Source: Gnetum montanum (Eukaryota > Streptophyta > Gnetopsida > Gnetales > Gnetaceae). Taken from it: a DNA stretch of 64,000 nucleotides. The notes under the pieces are model-generated. The model ran no database searches, was not told where the DNA came from, and saw only the letters and a list, made by a program, of their open reading frames with translations. The stretch is from assembly GCA_015680685.1 (NCBI GenBank), contig MNCI01015796.1, positions 833,773-897,772 of the forward strand, in the 5' to 3' direction. Positions within the stretch are counted from its first letter, which is position 1, and each line of letters opens with the position of its first letter. Of this stretch, positions 12,449 to 23,959 are shown piece after piece. The translations under genes were made by a program, and so were the position numbers.

Positions 12449-12741
12449 AGGCCTATGCCACCTCTTTCCAGGGCTCAGGAAGCCCTTGTTAGGGCTTATG
12501 CTACTTCTTTGGGACCTAGACAGCTCGACTCAAGGCCCACACGATCCATCTAAGGACTTGCATGATCCTCTCTAGGGCCTATGCGATCCTTCCAAGAGCT
12601 CATGCAACCCATTTAATGGCTAGCATGGCCTTGTTTAGGACTTACATGGCCTTCTCCAAGGTTTGCAATGCCTGTTTGAGGATGTGCATGGCCCTCTCTA
12701 GGGCCCATGTAGCTAGCACTGGGCCAACGTGATTTCTAGAT
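12449..12741. repeat. 21-bp minisatellite, about 14 units
   Basis: Parsing from 12,449 gives consecutive units starting AGG/GGG, for example AGGCCTATGCCACC.., AGGGCTTATGCTAC.., AGGACTTACATGGC.. and AGGATGTGCATGGC... Twelve of the first 13 units are exactly 21 bp and one is 20 bp. Units share the core (T)ATGC with flanking GGGCC/GGACT and are diverged. The stretch is much richer in GC than its surroundings. Twenty-one bases is seven codons, but stops occur, so coding is not supported now. Confidence 0.8.
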
Positions 12742-13066
12742 CTAGTGCTAATGATGACACTAGAGGGTACCTATGACCAACAACACCATTGGTTCTTGGG
12801 ATGCTTGTGATTGGCAACACCATTAGTGCCAAGGATGCCTATGATCCATGGCACCATTGATGTTCAAAGGTATTGTGGAAGGTAGACACTCTAGAATGTG
12901 ATGTATGTGTAGTGAAGTGATAAACTGAGCAACAACAGTGGACTAAGTGGCAGCAACATGAGGCAATTAGGGGCGACAGTGATGCAGGGACCAGGAGGGT
13001 AGAGTGTGGTGGAGTGGTAATGTAATGGGGTTAAGTAATGGCATAATAGGGGTTATGGTATCCTAA

Positions 13067-13228
13067 TAGCTAGCACAACCTATAGGACCTATGCTACCCT
13101 AAGGGCCAGCATAGCCTACAAGGCCTATGTGGCCCTTGTAGGTCCTGTGTGGCCCTACAAAACTAGTGCGACCCTTGTAAGGTCGATGCAATCTACAGAG
13201 CATGCACAGCCCTTATAGGCCAACAGGA
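13067..13228. repeat. Related array of about 19-bp units
   Basis: Units such as ACCTATGCTACCCTAAGGG, CCAGCATAGCCTACAAGG and CCTATGTGGCCCTTGTAGG repeat about eight times at 18-22 bp. The shared words CTATGCTA, AGCATAG and GGCCC link it to the minisatellite at 12,449 and to the palindromic cores at 40.3-53 kb. Adjacent units in opposite phase form imperfect hairpins (CTATGCT / AGCATAG). Confidence 0.65.
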
Positions 13229-13244
13229 CCTACCAAATGGGGGA

Positions 13245-14013
13245 TTGGGATTTGAACCTACAACCTCCCACTTAAAAGTTTTTTAAAAATGTTTTTTAAC
13301 TTATTATTATTATTTTATTTCACCTTTCCTTGGTAATTGACATGGTGGTTTGGCAGATGATAGGGTAAAGCTTCGGTGTTAGTAAACTACAATTCCTGTT
13401 TTGATTCCCAAGCCTATATTTTTAACTTTTTCTATAAATAAATAATATTTTAGCAATATTTTAATGCATATATAACAAGAAAATTAAAATCACAATATAT
13501 CCCAAATCGTAAGTTCGATCAAGATGAAATTTGTATTGTTGGAATCATCTCAATGAGTACTATGCATTGGACATAGTCTTAGGATTCAAAAATGAAGTTA
13601 GATTTTCAATATTTTAAAACATCCACTTGCTTATTCTACCACAATGACATTATTAGGTTGACATATTGTAACTTGAGGTCTTCTAGATTACTTGGATAAT
13701 GAGTTTCAACACAAAAAAATCAATTCAAGTCATGGTTTACTAACATTTTAGAAGAAACTTAAAAATGACCTTAATCAATTAATATTTATAGTATTAAGAT
13801 GGGTAAGATGTACCTAGACCAGTGTATCCTTGTTTTACCAACATCTTTTGTAATTAATGAAAGATTCTGATTTTTTGCAATTTGAGCATAACCAGATCTT
13901 CATCTATCAATGATATATATAGACATATGGTGCATCTAGTGATGAATAATGATCTCCCCTATGTCATGGCTTCATGGTTCATCATCAAATTCATGTTGCC
14001 CATGGTTTCAAAC
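13245..14013 (-). repeat. Leader sequence of gypsy family 1, inverted copy
   Basis: Read on the minus strand this aligns by eye with 39,418-40,235, including shared passages such as TATGCATTGGACATAGTCTTA, here split as TATGCATTGG and ACATAGTCTTA, and AGACATATGGTGCATC. In the other copy the sequence starts right after an LTR and primer-binding site, so it is a 5' leader. Here the alignment stops near 14,013, about 30 bp short of where the primer-binding site should be, so the 5' LTR was lost. Confidence 0.75.
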
Positions 14014-14129
14014 CTTTTCTACTCTTGCACTACATCTACTACATTCTTGATTTTTAGACTAAAATTCATCAAATTCATGTTGCCCAATGATTGCTCAACA
14101 TTGAGTACCTAGGAATCCAAACTCCCAGG

Positions 14130-15438
14130 AATACCTTATGGCTATGTTTAAACTTAACAGGAAAATAAGAAAAGAACCCAACACTAAGGGGACCTTCAAG
14201 CCTTGGTCTTTTAGTAGACCACCCAAAGATAATTAAAGGAATTATGAAAGGAGAGTAAGTTAACATGGCTATCCCAATTCTCTACCCTTTTTATGATTCT
14301 CATCATCAAGCTTTTATAAGGATGATCATAGAACAATATAAAAAAGGATAAGATGGATAACCTACTAGTAACAATAAAAGAGATTAAAATAGGAATGAAA
14401 GCATGAATGGTTACCATGATAGTGATAGAGATAGAAACCATGAGCAAAAACATGGAAGAAGGTATAGAAATTAGTATAAAAGGAGTCATGATTATGATAG
14501 ATATCATGATTAATGTGATGATTATGATGAATACTTGTCACCAAAATAATGATTAATATTAGAAAGACTATTTGTATTTCAACCAAGCATTAAAGAGATA
14601 GCTACATCAAGTGGCTTAACATTAACAACATTTTCAAATTTGAGGAAGACTATAATGTTGATCTAAAATACCATTTACAAGTCTTACATTATGTCTATTC
14701 CTTATGAAATATTAATAATTACTAATAAAATCTCAAACTAGTTTTCAAGGGACTCATACAGAAAGTAGAGAGCTAGTGTTGATTCTTGAAATCAAAATAT
14801 ATCCGAATATGAAGTATATTCAAGGTATTTAATGAAAAATACAAAACATACTCTAGAGTATTTGACATACCACACATATACTAGAATAGATGCTTCTTAA
14901 AAATAAAAAATTGGTAATCATCAATGCTAAGATAATAGAATACTAGAAAAAGAAGCTATTAGAAGTTGTAAAGAAATGGCTAATAATGTTTTTCTAGTCA
15001 TATGATAATATAATAAGGATAGAAAATGTAGTTGTAGATCATTCATTTAAATTAAGATAAGACAATAAGGGTAATGAAGAGTCTTTATCTAATCAATTAT
15101 TTGATGGACCTTTATCTGCAAAGGCTCTTAAAATTTCCTCATTAGCAATTAGTCCTTATTTTGCTAATCACCTCATGCATTTGAAAAATCATAGAATTCC
15201 ATTTTAATGAGAAAAATATAAGATCCAATAATTCCTATACCAAATCAACCATTTCATGAAAATAAAGGAAAACCTCTATAAAATCTATGTTGATACTTGA
15301 TGCACTAATATGTTTCAAAAAATAATCAACTAAGAGTTCTCCAAGATGCACACAAAGGATCATGTGGAGACCATTATGTAGAAAAAAGAATAACTATCAA
15401 GATTCTTATGGCCAGTTACTTTTGGTGCACACACTTCT
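14130..15438 (+). pseudogene. Athila-like Ty3/gypsy copy C, part 1 (gag to integrase zinc region, internally deleted)
   Basis: In order: an Arg/Asp/His-rich gag linker (DSDRDRNHEQKHGRRY at about 14,420-14,470); the gag block equivalent to NNIPRFEGGYNADP of copy B at about 14,620-14,665; a pre-RT block (GGTAATCATCAATGC at about 14,912, matching B at 59,290); then from about 15,020 the RNase H end (VVDHSF) and the integrase zinc region (LRVLQDAH, then GGHYV at about 15,360-15,385). Two deletions are visible against A and B. One removes late gag and protease near 14,870. The other removes RT and most of RNase H near 15,010. The copy continues after the solo LTR at 15,935. Confidence 0.75.
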
Positions 15439-15934
15439 TGTGACATCATGTTCCTAGATATCATGGAAAACAACAAATATACATAACATTTGACTTTGTG
15501 CATAAATAATGTGATAGGAAATATAGAAAATAAAATGAAAAATGAATTTTATTAATGTAAAAATAATGTATGTATTTAGGTCATGCTCTAAAAATTCCTT
15601 GGAATTATCTTTCTTTGGCATCTATCCCTTACAAATAATTTAGCACTACCATAATGGTTAGGCCTATACATGGCTTAAAAATGGTTAATTATCTTCGTAT
15701 CATAATTTACCTAATGACCCTGACTCATCTTTACTAGCTCTATAGCTGCATATTAATACAACCTTTAATTATTAGGTATAAATACTTTAGGTAAAACCTA
15801 CAAAGATCATCCCAAGAGTCACATCCATTATTACAATGCATTCTTCTAGGTCATATTATAATAATTACATCATTTTTTACAAAGTAACATCATCATGACT
15901 ACCTAATGGCTCCATTTGGAATGAGGATGTGACA
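15439..15934 (-). mobile_element. Solo LTR of gypsy family 1 with target duplication CTTCT
   Basis: This 496-bp sequence is a shortened minus-strand copy of the LTRs at 6,624 and 38,837 (ends TGTGACATC and GGATGTGACA on the plus strand). It is flanked by CTTCT at 15,434-15,438 and again at 15,935-15,939. It sits inside the integrase region of copy C, whose reading resumes on the other side. This is the product of insertion followed by LTR-LTR recombination. Confidence 0.9.
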
Positions 15935-16990
15935 CTTCTACTATGCACATCATATTGCCAAATACTACAAACACTATCATTGAGATGGTAGAATGCTAAC
16001 ACATTTTGGAAGGGTGTAGCAATGGATATAGCCACTATTCAACTAGTGGAAAATTAGCTCCATCTATTCCATCACTCCAAATGAAAATTCATATATCATC
16101 CTTACTATACTATATTGCACAAAGTGAGTTGAAGTAGTTGTAGCAATTGATTACACTATAGTAATTGCTACTAAATTATTTTGAGCAACATGTGGTAAAT
16201 AGATTTGGTATACACAAGAACTAATATCAAATAAGTGCACATATTTTATAGGGCTAACATTCCCAAAATTGATGTAATGCATTGAGGTGGACCACAAGTT
16301 AACTACATCATACCATCCCCAAGCTAATGCTAAGAAAAATTCACAAACTATTAGATAACCTACATAATAACATGGACTATTAGTAAATATCAAAAGTACT
16401 AGAACACAAAACTTAATGATTCTCTATAGGCCTATAGATCCACCTTGAAAATTTGTATTAAGTGTTCCCCTTAATAATTAGTTCATGAAAAACTATCAAA
16501 AGTATCTATCCAAGTAGAATTCCATACACTAAATACTACATGTGAATTTAACCTAGACCTTACCTTAGCACAATGTAAATATTTAATAAATTAAAATGTA
16601 GCAAAGTAAGAATATATTTATTTCTGTTATGCATAATAAAGTCTATAATAAATAGAGACATCAAATTAAGATTAGACATCTAGACCTTCAACGAGGTGAT
16701 AAGGTCCTCTATCATAACCTAAATCATGTATATCAATGTACTAAGTTCCAAATATTTTAGAAGGGATCCTACTTAGTTCACATGGTTTATAGGTTTGGGA
16801 TCCTATAGATTTAGCACCCCTTTAATCCACATAAGCTTATCCTAGTGAACATAGTGCAAATCAAGCCATTCCAAGAACCCTGTGGGACTAGTGCCTCAAA
16901 CATTTCAACTAATACTATTGCCAAATCTAGCTTTCACATCTCATATTTGAAACTAAATTATGGGTAAGATCCTTTGATTTGAGTTGAGTG
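15935..16990 (+). pseudogene. Athila-like copy C, part 2 (integrase core and C-terminal region)
   Basis: After the solo LTR the integrase of copy C continues: VEVVVAIDYT (about 16,130) and the core end HKLTTSYHPQAN (about 16,285-16,325), which align with YIKWVEVVAITNYT and HKLTTPYHPQAN of copy A. The block GATAAGGTCCTCTA (about 16,698) matches the late integrase region of A and B (24,990 and 61,855). Stops are frequent. The minus-strand frame at 16,151-16,393 is a shadow. Confidence 0.75.
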
Positions 16991-18560
16991 CATTTTTATC
17001 TTTTTATTTTGACGTTTTTACAAATTTTTAATTTATTGAATATTTTCTAGTTATTTGGTAATTTCATATTCTTTATATGTTTTCTATTTTTTATAATTTC
17101 CCACTTTATTTTATAATTTTATAATTTATTTGGATCATTTTGAAATTTTTATTAATAAATTTGTCAATTTTATGCAAGGATTAACTTCATTATCGAAATT
17201 CTATTCCATACCATCAAAGTCGTTAAATGAACAATTATGCAACATACTGATATCACATCATTAACACCTTCATTCTAAGGAAAAAGAGACTATTAATATG
17301 AAAATAATATGATCTTTATTATATTCTAAACTAAAAGTAATCCATGATCATCAAACCTTGAAGAAAGAAGAAAGGACCAAAAGGGTCAAATAAGAGTGTT
17401 ACATCAAGGGGATTTGTTGATTCTTTCATCTTCACCTTGTGTTTTACTAGTCCCATGTTGATATAGTACTACTTATGTTCTTAATTATTTTGCAAAATAT
17501 AATTAACAATAATGTTCCTTTGTACATCACTAGAAAGGCATGTGATTTATGCCAACAAATAATCTCATGGCAAGGGTAACAAATTAAATAGTTGATTAAT
17601 TTCTAAAGAAAAAATTATTGGGATACCACTAGAAATACATGTGTCCCATGCCTAAAGGTAGTCCACTTTCAAGCATATCATGACCTCTTAAACTACTCCC
17701 ATTATGTGACAAGAAAGATGTATAACCCATAATTGAAGATGCTCCTCTTACTAATGACCAAGATCCATAACACACATGCTAATTTTTAATTAATTATTTA
17801 TAATAACTCCAATATATGTTTCCTAATTATTCCTTGGAAGTGGTGTTGTTTCAATATGGTGATTAGTTGGTCTCTTAGTTATGGACTTGGGATGATGTAA
17901 TGTGATGTCATTTCAAAAGATATGAACTCAGTTAAGACTTGCAACATATAGGTATGTTGATCATTAAAACCATACTCTACATCTAGGATCCATTATGAAC
18001 ATGATAAGGTGCCTAATGTTCTACTTCTACATTCCATTCTAATTCCATTTCACCTCAATGCTATGTATGATTAGGAATTTGATGGATTTTATATAGCATT
18101 ACATAGGATTCCAACATTAGCAGTTGTGTACATGTATGTTAAAGCAAGAATATGCTTCATATTCAATTCCTTAAGTGCCCACAAATACTTATAGAAGTGA
18201 TGATACAGGGGCATTAATGGTAGAAACTTGCTCTTGGCAAGATCAAATTGTATAAATATTGGGAATCATATCTAAGAACTAATGTCACACTCTCCTAAAC
18301 ATCATGAGTAACTAATCACCTTCATACATTATTATGATATTTACTCCTATTTAAGATTCTATTGAATTTTTCTCAAGTCTCATTAATTCTTCCTCAATCT
18401 CCTAATTTTCAACTGATGTGAACTTGATACAATATGGGTTTAAATATTTTTGGTTATTTCAAACATAAATAAGACTCATCCTCTAGTTTTCCAATTCTCA
18501 AAAAGTCCTAGAATACTCAAGACATGAGAACATGATGATTTTTGGGAACTAAAATAAGTA
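16991..18560 (+). other. 3' noncoding debris of copy C and AT-rich sequence
   Basis: A T-rich passage (about 16,990-17,170) resembles the T-rich 3' region after integrase in copies A (25,290-25,390) and B (62,160-62,300). Beyond that no gene or motif is recognised. Confidence 0.4.
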
Positions 18561-18860
18561 AAAATATAAGTTTTATGTCTACTTATATCATAGCTATGTT
18601 GTATGAGTTCTTATGATATCACAAGTATGATGTTGTAGCTACAATATCATCTTTATAAAAAAACTATATATACTCACACCCATTAGCCAAATTATTCATA
18701 TTTTAATCAAACACAAGAGAATTTTTGTCGTTTCCAAATTCTAGAGACTTCCAAGAGTCATAACTCATAATCCAAAAGCCTAATTTACAAAATTCAAAAA
18801 CCCTTAAGGTTAGAGCTCTTTATCATGGGGGATCCTAAGCATGATTTTCAAAAAAATCAA
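18561..18860 (+). promoter_or_regulatory. LTR-type promoter with palindrome, upstream of copy A
   Basis: A 20-nt near-perfect palindrome (18,629-18,648, GATGTTGTAG then CTACAATATC, nine Watson-Crick pairs and one G-T of ten) lies 16 bp before TATATATA (18,665-18,672). About 140 bp downstream, GAGCTCTTTATCATGGGGG (from about 18,815) matches AAGCTCTTTATCATGGAGG (about 26,975). It is probably the U3/R part of the 5' LTR of copy A, but no clean LTR ends were found. Confidence 0.45.
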
Positions 18861-19739
18861 TAACCTTCATTTATAAATTCATTAAGGTAATTAATGATAA
18901 AAATAAGAACATTTCGTTGAAAATTTCCCAATAACTTGATGATTTGATTACCTTAGAGCCTAGGGAATGATATTTCATAATCACTTTATACTATTAATGC
19001 TATATTTCCCAATTCTTTGATTAAATCCAAAGGATCAAGAAGATCAAAGACATGATGAAAAACCTATGATGGACTAACAATTAATCCTTGGTAATTATAG
19101 ATGGTACCTAGGCGAGTTCCCAAATCTAGAGAACCCTCATAACCATGGGAGAAATGGCCATGAGGAGAACATGCTAAAAGAAGAGAAAGAGACTATAACA
19201 TAGAACAACCATGATGGTCTCACATATAAGGACAAGAGCAATAGGAACAATAAGTACAATATTCATAAATACATCAACCAATACCACAAAATTAGTAATC
19301 TATGGAAGCAGAAATGGTAGTACCACCTACTCTTGAAGTAGAAAGATTTATCACACTATCAAATAAATGTGTCAAGAACATCAATATTAAGTCCCTCATG
19401 GCTAATGTGATCATTAAATTTAACTTTGGATTCTTTCTAGAATTTTCTCCTTAAGAGGTACAAGAACAATTGTAGGCTTCATCATTCTACCCAATAATCT
19501 TAACTAATAAAGACTAGTGCCTTAGGAAAATGTTCCAATTCTAACACAACTGCTAACTAGACTTTAGGCAAGATCAATACCAAGAGAAGCATCATGAGTT
19601 TACAAAGGGAAAACACTTTAGTAATCCCTTATTCCTACTATACCAAGATGACAATGAGGATCCTCCTCTTGAAGGTTCTCAACATGAAGATTCTCCACCC
19701 CCTATTATTGGTGACAAGGGTGCAATTCACCCCCTAAAC

Positions 19740-21600
19740 CTACAATTCACTATTCATAAACTAGGTTTAGGAAAGAGTGATAGTCAAGGTAGGGACTTGG
19801 GAAAGCATCACAATAGTAAGGGATCTAAGGATGGTGTTCGTAATGAGCAAAAAAGTGGTGAAAGACACCATAGTGGTGGTGGATATCAACCTTCCTCTTC
19901 GTCCTCTTCATTCAATTCTGAACATTCCTCTTCATCTATCAATTCTCATAAAAGTCACCATCAAAATAATTATGATGAAGGTAATCAATGAGACAACAAT
20001 GACTGTGAAGGCCACCAAGACTGAAGGGGTGGCTGAAACCATCATCAGCATCATCAATGCAGTGATGATGATGAACCTCTATTGGCAACTTGAAGCATGC
20101 TCAACATTATAGAGATAGTTAGGATTCCAACCAGGAATATGAAATATAGTAAGATCAAGCACTTAAACATGAATAACATCTTAAGATTTGAGGGGGGGAT
20201 ACAACTCTAATCCACAAACACATCTACAAGCTTTCCATGATGCTTATGCCTTACAGAACATAGAAAATAAATGGCAGAAACTCAAGCTTTTCCCTAGGAC
20301 ACTCATCAAGGAAGCTAAAAGCTAGTACCAGTCCTTGGAACTGAAACCCATTTGCTAATGGAGTACCATATTAGAGCTATTTAATGAAAAATACTAGACA
20401 TACTCCAAAGTGTCTAATCTGAAAAGGCAAATCCAAGGCTGAAAATAAAGAATACATGAACACTTGGATGCCATTATGGGTAGATACTATTCACTCTTAC
20501 ACCGATGCCCTAACCATGGTTATTATTAAAGGGAATAACTTTGCCACATCATAGATGGGCTTAGAGCAGAAACTAGAAGAACTCTTGGGGTATATGACCA
20601 AAGAAAGATTGTCTAAAGTAAGAGCTCATTAGATCCAAAGGCTAATTGAGCAGGTACCAAAAGAAGAAGGTGAGCTACAAAAATGAAAAAGTGCAAAAAA
20701 GAAGATTGCTGAAAAATCCAAAGCATAAAATAGTGATCATAATTGTAGGAGATGAAAAAAAGCTGAACATGCCTACCAAAGAGGTAAGGAAAAATTTGTT
20801 TCCATAGAGGAAGTTGTGAAGACAGACTCTAAGGATGATGATGATTGTGACATTTTTTAATACGAGCATCCAAAGGGTTGTTTCCCTATGTTGTCACGCT
20901 TACTAGAGTCTAGGGTGTATTCATTGAATCCTAGACTAGCACGTAGGTAAGCACCTAGACAATTACCTTATCCTCAAGGAAATCTAAGGTAGTTCCACCA
21001 ACAACAACAAGCTTACTATCCACACAGAGCTCGTCCACAATCTTATGAACAATACCAACAATGATACCAACCACGATCATGGGGAATGCCACCGCAAAGG
21101 TAGTAGTACCCATATAAGCAACTAGATCCATACAAGTGCTATGTTCAACAACCCATCTCTCCAAGAAGTTCTATAAGTCATACCTCATTTCAACATAACT
21201 ATTACCCTCCAGAGTACCACCAAACACATTCACCATCTACTTGAGGAAAAAACCCAAATCCATACCACCCTTCACATCCATTTACACATACACCTCCACC
21301 TTCAACCTAGTTACCTCCTACTCCATCCATGCAGGGTGAGGTTCCTCCATAGCCACAACAACCAAATGTTACGCGGGCTGTAAATTCATAAGCAATCTTC
21401 TAGTTGAGTGTTTTGGACAATTGATCTAAAGAAAAGATCCTTCTTCTAACCCAGCAGTCCTCTCCAACCCTCACAACCTAGTACAGCTGATCATCCTACA
21501 TCTCCAATACCCTCATCCTCTACATAAAATACCTTTGAGTGTCCTTCGAACCAAATATTGCCTTGGATTCACACTGTGATGCTAATTCATGTTGTTTTTA
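19740..21600 (+). pseudogene. Athila-like copy A, gag
   Basis: This degenerate gag reads across several frames. At 19,797-19,985 there is a His/Ser-rich low-complexity stretch (KHHNSKGSKDG, then a run of serines), equivalent to the Arg/Ser-rich stretch of copy B. At about 20,165-20,200 NMNNILRFEGG marks the conserved gag block. Near 20,840-20,890 a zinc-knuckle remnant reads CDIF-stop-YEHPKGC. A Pro/Gln/Tyr-rich region follows to 21,400. The frame at 19,777-20,112 is a shadow of this gag. Neighbours protease and RT follow in the expected order. Confidence 0.7.
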
Positions 21601-22130
21601 GCTGGATCAAGGTTGGTAATCTTCCCACAAAAAGATCTGACCTAGGAAGTTCACTCATTTCTTAGTAAATCACTAGGCATGAGTCATGAAAGGCTCTTCT
21701 TGACTCTGGTTCCAGAGTTAATCTCATCTCCCATGACATATACAAGGCCTGGAACCTACCACCTCTCAATAATAGCAACATACATCTAAAACTGGTAGAT
21801 TAGTCAATTACTATTCCTCTGGGATTAGTAGAGGACATTGTGGCCATAGTTTGTGGGTGGTCCTATCTTGTTGATTTTTTGGTGATCAAGGTTGAAAAAT
21901 GCAAAGGTGACTTCCCCATCATTATTGGAAGATCTTGGTTAAGCATGGTCGATGCACTTATGGACATAAGGGATCTCTCTCTAGAAATATCCAAAGAAAA
22001 TGAATTAGGCAAGATAGAGAAGAAGTGCATTCCATGCCTCACATATAGCAATAATGAGTACAACTGCATGCAAAAGATTTGGCCCATCAAAAGTACATAC
22101 ATTAAAACATGCAATCAGTGTGCATAAGAA
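21601..22130 (+). pseudogene. Athila-like copy A, retropepsin region
   Basis: The protease active-site segment ALLDSGSRVNLIS (about 21,690-21,730) keeps the catalytic DSG, unlike copy B. After a stop, IPLGLVEDIVAIVCGWSYLVDFLVI and the flap-like end IIIGRSWL (parts of the frame at 21,840-22,127) follow the standard order of an OTA-lineage protease. Cleavage of the polyprotein would be its role, but frameshifts on both sides make it inactive. Confidence 0.75.
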
Positions 22131-22219
22131 ATCAATATTCAACAATATCTATATGTAACAACCATAAAAAAGAGGGCACCTAGTGGCTGATAGCTGACTC
22201 AGATAGCAACACCTTATGC

Positions 22220-23850
22220 ATGGAACCAACTAACAGCCTACCATGTGCTTATGTTGAAGGCATGGCTAAACTTGAACAAGTTTATCCCCAACTCTCCGAT
22301 GAAGATGATGATACCTATTGGGAAGAGTTGGAAATCCCTAATAATTTCAAGCAGGAACCCCTAGAGCTAAAAAATTTAATAGCCAGCATGAAAAATGCAT
22401 TTTTAAACAATGGTAAATTGGTCATAATTAATGCCAAACTTGCTTCTGAACAAAAATAAAAGCTATTAAAGGTGGTTAACAAATGGTCAATAGCCTTTGC
22501 TTGGTCATATCCTGAGCTAATAGGAATTGATCCAAGGATATGCCAGCATCGCATTTACACTAACCTGGCCATGAAGCCAAGAAGGCAGTTGTAGAGATGG
22601 CTGAACCCCAAATTGAAGTAGATCAGCAAGGAGGAAATTAAACTACTCCTCAAGGTAGGGTTCATCTATCCCATCATGGATAGTGAATGGGTTAGCCCAC
22701 TCGTAATTGTACCAAACAAAGGTGATAAGTGGTGGGTCTACATCAACTTTAGGCTATTGAATATGGAAATAATTAAAAATCATTTTCTATTACCATTTAT
22801 GGATTAAGTGTTGGACACCATATCTGGCCATTTCTATTATAGCTTCTTGGATTGTTATAGTGGCTATAACCAAATCAAAATTAAGCTAGAAGATTAGGCC
22901 AAGACAACATTCACGAGTCCTTGGGGGACTTTTGCATATTGTAAGATGCCATTTAGTCTATGCAATGCCCATGTAGCATTTCAACACCTAGTTCTTAGTA
23001 TTTTCCAACAATAGATTGGTAATGGTGTGGAAGTCTTCATGGATGAATTTTCCACCTATGGAGCTACATTTGAGCAAGCCTTGGATCGACTTGAGCAAGT
23101 ATTAAAGAGATGTGTTGAAAAACATCTATGGCTTAACTGGAAAAAGAGCCATATCATGGTTCAAGAGGGCATTGTACTAGGACATAGAATCACTCAAGCA
23201 AGGAGTGAGGTGGACCCAAAAAAGATAAGGATCATCCAAGGAATAACATGCCAACCAGAGATAGTTCAAGCTGTTTAGTCATTCCTTGGATACACTAGCT
23301 ACTACCGACAATTCATAGAGAATTTCTCTAAGATTGCAAAACCATTGGTAAAGCTTACAAAGAAAGATGCACCTTTCATATGGACCAAGAACATGCATTC
23401 CAACAATTAAAGGAAAAATTTGTAGAAACACCAATTCTATGAGCACCAGATTGGTCCAAACCCTTCCACATAATGATGAATGCATCTCACCATGCCTTGG
23501 GAGTAGTGATCATGCAAATGGATGATAAGAAACATCCATACTACATTCATTATGCAAGCTAAAGCATTCTAAGAGCATAATTAAATTACACTACCACAAA
23601 AAAAGAATTAATGGTAGTGGTGTATGCTCTAAAAAATTTTAGGCACTATGTGCTTGGCTATAAAGTATTTAAGCACATGGACCATTGTGCAGAAAATATG
23701 CTTCCTCATAAACAAGCTAACAGTAAGGCCTCGTGTCATATGGTGGCTCATGATCTTGTAGGAATTCAATCTCACAATGGTAGATCGAAAAGGAATCAAG
23801 AATGTGATTGTTGACCACCTCTCTCGCTTAAGATGGGATAATAAAGAGGA
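22220..23850 (+). pseudogene. Athila-like copy A, reverse transcriptase and RNase H
   Basis: RT blocks in order: GFIYPIMDSEWVSPLVIVPNK (about 22,660-22,720; given here in part as GFIYPIMDSEW), FRLLNMEI (about 22,750), YYSFLDCYSGYNQI (about 22,840-22,880), FGTFAY-like GTFAYCKMPF (about 22,930) and the catalytic box VFMDEFS (about 23,035-23,055), where B has FMDDFS. RNase H remnants (TTKKELMVVVYALK at about 23,600, then DHLSRLRWD near 23,812) follow. Internal stops and a frameshift near 23,280-23,600 show it is dead. The lineage is assigned from the FMDDFS-type box and the order of blocks. Confidence 0.85.
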
Positions 23851-23959
23851 GGAGAGCCTACTCTCTGATCAGTTTCCAAAAAAACTCCTCTTTATAGGAA
23901 AAATAAATGAACAAACATCCACAAAAACAACATGGTACAATGGCATCCTCACCTATCTT

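Noticed and set aside
12449-13228. CRISPR-like regularly spaced repeats
   Set aside because: Units are directly tandem with no conserved repeat/unique spacer alternation, and the context is a plant retroelement.
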